From NCBI GenBank assembly GCA_040756715.1, contig JBFLYE010000126.1, positions 1-14,229 on the forward strand: a stretch of DNA of 14,229 nt, written 5' to 3'. Below, in pieces: positions 9,220 through 14,229 of this stretch (position 1 is its first letter; each line of letters opens with the position of its first letter). Origin of the DNA: a bacterium (lineage in GTDB: Bacteria; UBA9089; UBA9088). A program made the position numbers and the translations under genes. Below the pieces are notes generated by a model. That model saw only the letters and a program-made list of their open reading frames with translations, did no database searches and was not told where the DNA came from.

Positions 9220-9815
9220 TTTATACTAACCTTTCTCCCAGAAACCTCAAGCCTTCCCTCACTAAAAAGCCTTATGGCTTTTGGGTATATTTTATGCTCT
9301 TTTTCTAATATCCTTGCTGATAATGTTTCCTCTGTATCATCTGGCAGAACAGAAACAGCCTTCTGTAAAATAATTGGCCCTGTATCACAACCATTATCTA
9401 CAAAATGAACAGTAGCACCTGAAACCTTAACCCCATATTCTAATGCCTGTTTTTGGGCAGATAATCCAGGAAAAGAGGGGAGGAGGGAGGGATGGATATT
9501 CATAATTCTATTCTTGTATTCGCTTACAAAAAATGGAGAGATTATCCTCATAAAACCAGCTAGACAAACAAGAGAAACATCCCTCTTTTTAAGCTCTTCA
9601 ACAATTAGCCTATCATATTCCTCTTTTGATAAGCCCAAAGGGCTTAAAAATATGGCTTCTATATTATGCTCCCTTGCTATTTTAAGCCCCTTTGCATCCT
9701 CTTTGTCGCTAATGACACAGACAATTTTGGCTTTTATTTTTTCTTCTTCTATTGCTTTGATTATGGCAAGGAGGTTTGATCCCCTTCCCGAGACTAAAAC
9801 CCCAAGGTTTAACAT
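9216..9815 (-). CDS. purN: Phosphoribosylglycinamide formyltransferase
   Basis: Transfers a formyl group from 10-formyl-THF to GAR in de novo purine synthesis. The 199-residue protein carries the GAR-binding GRGSN (10-14), the catalytic triad N106, H108 (NIHPSLLPSFPG) and D144 (GCDTGPII), and the GATVHFVD segment (133-140). These are the positions used in the E. coli enzyme, and length is normal. It starts 3 nt after rpsE with AGGA about 8 nt upstream, and its TGA overlaps the parB ATG. It is the only purine gene here, so its place between ribosomal and partition genes is unusual. Confidence 0.96.
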   Translation of the reverse strand: MLNLGVLVSGRGSNLLAIIKAIEEEKIKAKIVCVISDKEDAKGLKIAREHNIEAIFLSPLGLSKEEYDRLIVEELKKRDVSLVCLAGFMRIISPFFVSEYKNRIMNIHPSLLPSFPGLSAQKQALEYGVKVSGATVHFVDNGCDTGPIILQKAVSVLPDDTEETLSARILEKEHKIYPKAIRLFSEGRLEVSGRKVSIK

Positions 9816-9818
9816 CTA

Positions 9819-10340
9819 TTATTCCTGCTCTTGAAGCTTTGTTTTTACATTATGCCTTTTGTAGACCATATTCATTTTTCTAAGACCTGCCATTGTTGCC
9901 TTAATTACATTTATCGGGTTATTGCTTTTAAGGGATTTACAAACCACATCTTTTACACCAAGGGCTTCAAAAACAGCCCTCGCTGTATTACCTGCAACAA
10001 TGCCTGTTCCCGGGGGTGCAGGCTTAAGAAGAACACAAGAGGCACAGGACTTGGCAGAAATAGGGAATAAAAGGGTTCCATCTTTTAAGTGAATCCTTTC
10101 CAGGTGTTTCTTTGCGTATTCAATAGCCTTTGAAACAGCCTTAGGAACCTCTGCTGCCTTTGACATTCCTATGCCCACAGAGCCATTTTTGTCTCCTACA
10201 ACCACCAATGCTGAAAAACGAAGCCTTTTCCCGCCCTTTGTTGTTTTTGTTATCCGGTTAATAAAGACAACCTTTTCAAACAATGGGAGCTCAGATGAGA
10301 TTGTTTCTATCTCTTCTGTAATTGAATTATAATCATCCAT
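9819..10340 (-). CDS. rpsE: 30S ribosomal protein S5
   Basis: Small-subunit protein at the mRNA entry and decoding region that contributes to translational accuracy. With ATG at 10340 the protein is 173 aa and has the normal S5 pattern: FEKVVFINRITKTTKGGKR leading into SALVVVGD (about 43-50), VGIGMSKAAEVP, PAPPGTGIVAG and the conserved SNNPINVIKAT (139-149). A TTG at 10352 is in frame and would add MNFK, but GGGAGGA sits only about 2 nt before it. ATG lies 1 nt after the rplR stop with the same purine tract about 14 nt upstream, so the start is slightly uncertain. It is followed by purN rather than rpmD. Confidence 0.96.
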   Translation of the reverse strand: MDDYNSITEEIETISSELPLFEKVVFINRITKTTKGGKRLRFSALVVVGDKNGSVGIGMSKAAEVPKAVSKAIEYAKKHLERIHLKDGTLLFPISAKSCASCVLLKPAPPGTGIVAGNTARAVFEALGVKDVVCKSLKSNNPINVIKATMAGLRKMNMVYKRHNVKTKLQEQE

Positions 10341-10341
10341 T

Positions 10342-10698
10342 TTAAAATTCAAGTCCTCCCTCTCTGCAAGCTTGTGCTAGAGCCTTTATCCTTCCAGAAA
10401 AAGAGAAAGGGCCTTTATCAAAGACAACCGCTTTTATCCCTTTTTCCTTTGCTCTTTTGGAAAGAAGTTCTCCCACCCTTTTTGCATTCTCTCTCTTTGG
10501 ATGGATAAATTGCTCTTTTATTTCTTTATCAAGAGATGAGGCAGAAACAAGGGTTTTTCCTAAATCATCATTTATAATTTGGGCTCTGATATGCTTCAGG
10601 CTTCTTGCCACAGAAAGCCTTGGTCTTTCTTCTGTTCCCGAAATCCTTTTTCTTGTTCTCTTTCTTTTTCTTTTCTTTATTTCCCCTTTTTTAAGCAT
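10342..10698 (-). CDS. rplR: 50S ribosomal protein L18
   Basis: Binds 5S rRNA and anchors it in the central protuberance of the large subunit. The 118-residue protein has a strongly basic N-terminal tail (KKRKRKRTRKRISGTEERPRL), then SVARSLKHIRAQIIND, NAKRVGELLSKRAKEKGI, and the conserved C-terminal FSGRIKALAQACREGGLEF. Length is typical. The ATG overlaps the rplF TAA by one base (TAATG), and the gene has the clearest Shine-Dalgarno in the window. Confidence 0.97.
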   Translation of the reverse strand: MLKKGEIKKRKRKRTRKRISGTEERPRLSVARSLKHIRAQIINDDLGKTLVSASSLDKEIKEQFIHPKRENAKRVGELLSKRAKEKGIKAVVFDKGPFSFSGRIKALAQACREGGLEF

Positions 10699-11237
10699 TA
10701 TTTTGCTCCTCCTGTTTTTCCAGCCTTTCTCCTTACAACCTCATCTGCATATCTTATTCCTTTCCCTTTATATGGCTCAACCGGCCTTATCCTCCTTATC
10801 CTTGCCGATATTTCTCCCACAAGCTCCTTATCAATTCCAGAAACCCTTATTTTCTCTTTATCTGTCTGTATAGTAATCCCTTTTGGTGGCGAGAAAACAA
10901 TGGGATGGGAATAACCTACATTAAGGATAAGGTCTTTATCTTTCATCCCTACCTTCCATCCTACACCAGAAAGAAGCATCTCCTTTTCAAATCCCTTTGT
11001 TACACCTGTGATCATATTGTTTATCAAGGTGCGGGTTAAGCCATGTAAGGCTTTTGTGGCTCTCTCCTCATCTTCTCTACTTACGATAATTTTTTTTCCT
11101 TCAATTCTTACCCCTATCCTTCCTGGAATCTTTCTTTCTAATTCACCCTTTGGTCCCTTTACCTTTAAAGAACCATCCTCTATCTTACAAGAGACACCCT
11201 CTTCTATTTCTACCGGAAGTCTTCCAATCCGTGACAT
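10698..11237 (-). CDS. rplF: 50S ribosomal protein L6
   Basis: Large-subunit protein near the factor-binding GTPase centre and sarcin-ricin loop. The 179 residues match the usual size and have two L6 repeats. The N-terminus is MSRIGRLPVEI, then LKVKGPKGELERKIP. The C-terminal repeat ends with the family signature EPYKGKGIRYADEVVRRKAGK. It is the first ribosomal gene of the run; rpsH, which normally precedes it, is replaced by the ubiA-like gene 43 nt upstream. No Shine-Dalgarno precedes the ATG; a promoter-like sequence fits a leaderless start. Confidence 0.97.
   Translation of the reverse strand: MSRIGRLPVEIEEGVSCKIEDGSLKVKGPKGELERKIPGRIGVRIEGKKIIVSREDEERATKALHGLTRTLINNMITGVTKGFEKEMLLSGVGWKVGMKDKDLILNVGYSHPIVFSPPKGITIQTDKEKIRVSGIDKELVGEISARIRRIRPVEPYKGKGIRYADEVVRRKAGKTGGAK
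10708..10713 (-). promoter_or_regulatory. Strong Shine-Dalgarno of rplR
   Basis: AGGAGG on the minus strand, 9 nt before the rplR ATG and inside the rplF 3' end. It shows the organism uses a normal anti-Shine-Dalgarno. The absence of such sites before ilvD, murJ, rplF, gmd and mfd is therefore meaningful. Confidence 0.85.
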
Positions 11238-11243
11238 AAAAAT

Positions 11244-11273
11244 ATATTAAATTAAAACCCTATCTTTTGTCTA
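11244..11273 (-). promoter_or_regulatory. Possible leaderless promoter for the rplF operon
   Basis: Minus strand TAGACA (11273-11268), 18-bp spacer, TAATAT (11249-11244), with 6 nt to the rplF ATG so that +1 falls on its A. TAGACA matches 5/6 and TAATAT 4/6 of consensus. An overlapping TATATT (11247-11242) gives a different register. The region between ubiA and rplF is only 43 bp, so readthrough from ubiA is also possible. Confidence 0.45.
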
Positions 11274-11280
11274 GGATTTT

Positions 11281-12120
11281 TTAATAAGAGGAAAGAACGA
11301 TAAAAAACAAAAGGATGCTGATTATGCCATTTGTGGTAAAGAAAGCCTCATTTATCCTCTTTCTATCCCTTATGATTATATGTTGCCTTATCAGAAGAAG
11401 GAAGATAAAAAATGCACCCATCCAATATTTTAATCCAAAAGAGGATAATATTCCAAAGGGGATAAGGAGAAAACCAGAGAGGATGTGGAGAAAAAAAGAA
11501 ATCTGAAGGGCCCTTTCTTCACCAAACCTTTGGGGAATTGAATAAAGGTTATATTCTTTATCAAATTGCATATCAAGTAGGGAATAGATAATATCAAAGC
11601 CAGAGACCCATAATATGACAAATAGCCCAAGGATTAAAGCTGAAATATCAAGCCTTCCAGAAACAGCAAGGAAGCCTCCAATTGGTGCGCAAGATAGGCA
11701 AAGGCCAAGATAGAAATGGGAAGCCCAAGTGAACCTTTTTGTATAGGGGTAAGATGAAATAAGAAATAGGGCAATGGGGGAGAGAAAAAGGGAGGTAAGA
11801 TTAAGCTTGAAACAAGAGAAGAAAAAGAGAAAAATGGAGAGAATAAGAATGGGTATTGTTTCTTTTATCTTTATTTTTCCTGTAATAAATGGTCTGTTTT
11901 TTGTTCTTGGATTTTTTCTATCAATTTCTTTGTCGATTATACGGTTTAGAAGCATAGCAAATGTCCTTGCAGAAACCCCTGCTAGTGTAATCCAAAGCCA
12001 GTAATAAAAGGGCATAATCCCTTTATAGCTTATCATTCCTCCCATATAGGCAAATGGAAGGGCAAAGATTGTATGCTCAAATTTTATAAGGATAAAAAAT
12101 GAATAGAGCTTTTTAAACAA
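11281..12120 (-). CDS. ubiA: UbiA-like polyprenyltransferase (menaquinone-type, MqnP-like)
   Basis: Integral membrane enzyme that attaches a polyprenyl chain to an aromatic quinone precursor. The 279-residue, multi-spanning protein has both Asp-rich motifs: N59-x3-D63-x3-D67 followed by NPRTKNRP, and D176-x2-Y179-x3-D183-x3-D187 followed by SIPQRFG. The segments RFEHTIFALPFAY-like (here KFEHTIFALPFAYMGG), SYPYTKRFTWASHFYLGL and LWVSGFDIIYSLLD are typical of the subgroup tied to the futalosine menaquinone route (MqnP), although 4-hydroxybenzoate is the default annotation for this family. The start codon is TTG at 12120, 11 nt after a -10 box. It is divergent from murJ. No other quinone genes are present, so the substrate is inferred. 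Confidence 0.88.
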   Translation of the reverse strand: MFKKLYSFFILIKFEHTIFALPFAYMGGMISYKGIMPFYYWLWITLAGVSARTFAMLLNRIIDKEIDRKNPRTKNRPFITGKIKIKETIPILILSIFLFFFSCFKLNLTSLFLSPIALFLISSYPYTKRFTWASHFYLGLCLSCAPIGGFLAVSGRLDISALILGLFVILWVSGFDIIYSLLDMQFDKEYNLYSIPQRFGEERALQISFFLHILSGFLLIPFGILSSFGLKYWMGAFFIFLLLIRQHIIIRDRKRINEAFFTTNGIISILLFFIVLSSY

Positions 12121-12131
12121 CTTACTTTGCC

Positions 12132-12161
12132 AGTATATACAATTATTGCATTGTATGTCAA
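12132..12161 (-). promoter_or_regulatory. Promoter for ubiA-like gene, near-leaderless
   Basis: Minus strand TTGACA (12161-12156), 18-bp spacer, TATACT (12137-12132). The predicted +1 is about 5 nt before the TTG start, too short for a Shine-Dalgarno. The -35 is a perfect match and the -10 matches 5/6. It supports the TTG start. Confidence 0.7.
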
Positions 12162-12183
12162 GAAATGAAAATTCTTAAAAAAA

Positions 12184-12212
12184 TATACATTGCCCTAAAT
12201 TTTTGCTAGAAT
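12184..12212 (+). promoter_or_regulatory. Extended -10 promoter for murJ, leaderless
   Basis: TGC-TAGAAT is an extended -10 with hexamer 12207-12212, preceded by a weak TATACA -35 (12184-12189) at 17 bp. Seven bases lie between the hexamer and the murJ ATG, so +1 falls at 12219 or 12220. It is arranged back-to-back with the ubiA promoter in the 99-bp gap. Confidence 0.6.
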
Positions 12213-12219
12213 ATAAATT

Positions 12220-13773
12220 ATGTATGAAAAATTTACAAAGCATGCAGGCATTGTAAGCTTTGGGATATTTTTAAGTAGAATACTAGGTTTTGTGAGGGAT
12301 TTTCTCCTTGCCCATTTCTTTTCAAAGGAATTAAGGGGTGTTTTCTTTGCGGCATGGGTTATTCCAAATATGTTCAGGATGCTTTTGGGAGAGGGTGCAT
12401 TATCATCCTCATTTATCCCTGTATTCGTAAGGTATCTTAAGAAGGAGGGGAAAAGCTCTGCCTGGCAGCTTGCCTCTATTGTTATCAACCTCCTCCTCAT
12501 TGTCTCATTATTGATTGTCTTTTTTGGCATTATATTTGCACCTATTATTTGTTCCATAGTTGCCCCAGGTTTTATAAATCTTGGGCTTATCCCTTCAATG
12601 GCTTCCGTATTAAAGATAATATTTCCATATCTTATACTTATTTGCCTCTCTGCTGTGATAATGGGAATCTTAAACTCTCTGGAGAGATTTGGCCCTCCCT
12701 CCCTTGCACCGGTTATGCTTAATCTAAGCTTTATTATCTTTATCCTCTTTATCTGTCCCTGCCTTAAAGACCCCCTCTTTGGTCTTTCTTTAGCTGTCTT
12801 GCTCGGTGGAGTCTTGCAGGTTCTCATTCAGGCTCCAGCTTTATTTAATGAAGGCTTTGGCTATAAACCCATAATCAGCCTTTCACACCCAGGTGTAAAA
12901 GAGATAGGAATAAAGATGCTTCCTGGCTTAATTGGCTTTGCCGTATATCAGGTAAATATTGCTGTTGATACAATTTGTGCCTCCCTTATCGGACCTTCTG
13001 CTCTCTCAAGCCTATACTATGCAAATCGCCTTATCGACCTTCCTCTGGCATTGTTTGGGACAGCCATTGGGATTGTAGCCCTTCCCTCCATCTCAAGGTC
13101 TATTGCCGAGAATGATCTGGAAGAGGCAAAGAAAACACTAAATTGGGCAGCAAGGCTTGTGCTTGTAATAATTCTTCCTGTTATGGTTGGCTTTATTATT
13201 TTAGGGAAAGAAATTATTAGCCTCCTTTTTGAGCATGGTGAATTTTCCCGCTCTGAAACAAATGCATCATATCTTGCTCTGTTCTTTTATACACTTGGCC
13301 TTGTTTTCTCTTGTGGTATAAAGCCTGTTGTTTCATTCTTCTATGCCTTGGGTGATACAAAAACACCCCTTAAAGTAGCAGGGTTTTGTATGGTATTAAA
13401 CATTGCCTTAAACCTTTTGTTTGTAAAGCCATTGGAAGAGGGAGGATTAGCCCTTGCAACATCTATGTCCTGCTGGATAAATCTTTCTATTCTCACGATT
13501 ATCTTGAAAAAAAGAATAGGTCTGGTAGATATAAGGCTTGTCCTTAAAACCTTTGTAAAATCCCTTATTGCAGGGATTATAATGGGAATTTTTCTTCTTG
13601 CCTTTCTTAAAATAGGTTTATCTTCTGCCCTTAATGTAGGGGGAGGGATAATCCTTTGTGTTTTTATTTATCTTTTATGTGGAAAGCTCTTTAGGATTTC
13701 CGAAGTTTCTACCCTTCGTAATACATTTTATAAAGGAAGAAACTTGGACAACAAGAGGTTAATAAGGTTATAG
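12220..13773 (+). CDS. murJ: Lipid II flippase MurJ
   Basis: MOP-superfamily transporter that flips lipid II across the inner membrane for peptidoglycan synthesis. The 517-residue protein has about 14 hydrophobic segments. Its first helices carry the MurJ signature: R20, R26-D27 (GFVRDFLL), PNMFR with R53, and LLGEGALSSSFIPVF. R270 in YYANRLID matches the functional Arg of the central cavity. The conserved Asp of the usual DAFFVAF motif is replaced: here the segment reads RGVFFAAWVIPN, with Gly40 at that place. The C-terminus (GRNLDNKRLIRL) is basic. It is the only complete plus-strand gene. The start is set by a leaderless promoter and by the N-terminal family pattern. Confidence 0.95.
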   Translation: MYEKFTKHAGIVSFGIFLSRILGFVRDFLLAHFFSKELRGVFFAAWVIPNMFRMLLGEGALSSSFIPVFVRYLKKEGKSSAWQLASIVINLLLIVSLLIVFFGIIFAPIICSIVAPGFINLGLIPSMASVLKIIFPYLILICLSAVIMGILNSLERFGPPSLAPVMLNLSFIIFILFICPCLKDPLFGLSLAVLLGGVLQVLIQAPALFNEGFGYKPIISLSHPGVKEIGIKMLPGLIGFAVYQVNIAVDTICASLIGPSALSSLYYANRLIDLPLALFGTAIGIVALPSISRSIAENDLEEAKKTLNWAARLVLVIILPVMVGFIILGKEIISLLFEHGEFSRSETNASYLALFFYTLGLVFSCGIKPVVSFFYALGDTKTPLKVAGFCMVLNIALNLLFVKPLEEGGLALATSMSCWINLSILTIILKKRIGLVDIRLVLKTFVKSLIAGIIMGIFLLAFLKIGLSSALNVGGGIILCVFIYLLCGKLFRISEVSTLRNTFYKGRNLDNKRLIRL

Positions 13774-13853
13774 TTATAGTATCTTCCATTACTTAGTGCA
13801 AAAATAGATAGGGTTGTGTTTATCTGTTAAAAATTCATCCACCTTTTAAGAAA

Positions 13854-13946
13854 TTTTGAATTCTAAATTTTGAATTTTGAATTGAAGGTTTAAGTTTTAT
13901 AAAATTTTTTCCCTTTTAATTCAAAATTCAACATTCAAAATTCATA
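13854..13946. repeat. Inverted pair of heptanucleotide repeat tracts
   Basis: Left arm 13854-13881: ttttgaa, ttctaaa, ttttgaa, ttttgaa. Right arm 13919-13946: attcaaa, attcaac, attcaaa, attcata. Each arm is four 7-bp units, and the arms are largely complementary, so the 80 nt downstream of murJ can fold into a long A/T stem with about 37 bases between. It may help end murJ transcription, but no GC-rich terminator stem is present. Confidence 0.8.
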
Positions 13947-13985
13947 ATTTTATAAAGTTTTCCTTAAGATTATCTAAACCCATAC

Positions 13986-14037
13986 ATTTTGTAAAGCGTT
14001 ATGGAATTAACTATAATTCCATAACGCTTTATAAAAT
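13986..14037. repeat. Long 24-bp hairpin
   Basis: Arms 13986-14009 and 14014-14037 pair over 24 positions with one G-T mismatch and a 4-nt loop (acta). The inner 17 bp (AAAGCGTTATGGAATTA and its complement) are perfect. It lies 23 nt past the stop of the minus-strand ORF at the right edge and about 210 bp after murJ. Neither side has a T-run, so it is not a standard terminator. A mobile-element end, a MITE-like unit or an unusual bidirectional terminator are all possible. Confidence 0.85.
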
Positions 14038-14060
14038 CGCTCATCTCTTAAAGATTGTGC

Positions 14061-14229
14061 TTAGGCGGCTTTAAGCCACATTTCAGGCTCCTGTGTAGGA
14101 GCCCGGGATCGATATTTGACAACCCTCTTTTGTATAGCCTTGATAGGATTGCTTCTGTATCTGAAAATGGCCCTTAGGTAGTCTCCGTTGGCTAAACAGC
14201 CATACTCAAAGAGCAGGCCAAGCTTTGAT
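14061..14229 (-). CDS. 3' end of an unidentified ORF (partial), possibly transposase
   Basis: An open minus-strand frame enters from beyond the right edge and ends with TAA at 14061-14063, giving 55 residues including GDYLRAIFRYRSNPIKAIQK and the terminus EPEMWLKAA. It is basic, and its DNA is visibly richer in GC than neighbouring genes. The sequence also contains small stem-loops: GGCTCCT/AGGAGCC (14086-14103) and TGGCT/AGCCA (14189-14202). A long hairpin follows the stop. This setting suggests a mobile element, but I do not recognise the family, and a structured non-coding segment is not excluded. Confidence 0.45.
   Translation of the reverse strand, partial: SKLGLLFEYGCLANGDYLRAIFRYRSNPIKAIQKRVVKYRSRAPTQEPEMWLKAA

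Noticed and set aside
12195-12827. Long minus-strand ORF (210 codons) opposite the start of murJ
   Set aside because: It is the antisense shadow of murJ, whose residues match a known family, and its translation has no recognisable domain.
13854-13946. CRISPR-like array after murJ
   Set aside because: Units are 7 bp, contiguous and without spacers. They are tandem repeats, and no cas genes are present.

Overview
The window is chromosomal DNA from an AT-rich bacterium (GC in the high 30s by eye) using the standard code. LptC indicates an outer membrane, MurJ indicates peptidoglycan, and the UbiA-family enzyme resembles the prenyltransferases of the futalosine menaquinone route. I cannot name the phylum. 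The unusual gene order suggests a poorly sampled lineage.

Layout. Positions 16-1955 (minus): gmd and fcl, a two-gene GDP-L-fucose operon with its own consensus promoter. 2085-4922 (minus): mfd, with a shortened C-terminus and an internal heptanucleotide repeat. 5061-6695 (minus): ilvD, whose promoter predicts a transcript starting on the ATG. 6720-11237 (minus): a compact eight-gene run, rplF-rplR-rpsE-purN-parB-lptC-tatD-membrane protein, with junctions that overlap or are at most 5 nt apart. 11281-12120 (minus): ubiA-like gene. 12220-13773 (plus): murJ, divergent from ubiA. 13774-14229: AT-rich inverted heptamer repeats, a 24-bp hairpin and the 3' end of an unidentified minus-strand ORF.

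The genes are mostly housekeeping. Three kinds of structure stand out. First, a near-perfect parS site lies inside parB. Second, tandem 7-bp repeats with different units occur at three places: inside mfd, across the parB/lptC junction, and downstream of murJ. Third, there is a recurring promoter design, usually with an 18-bp spacer, that puts the predicted transcription start at or within a few bases of the start codon (ilvD, murJ, rplF, ubiA), without a Shine-Dalgarno sequence. rplR, inside the operon, has a strong one. The ribosomal genes are also detached from rpsH, rpmD, rplO and secY, which normally flank them.

I found no convincing new multi-gene defence or biosynthetic system. All promoter, start-site and repeat claims come from reading the sequence and have not been tested.
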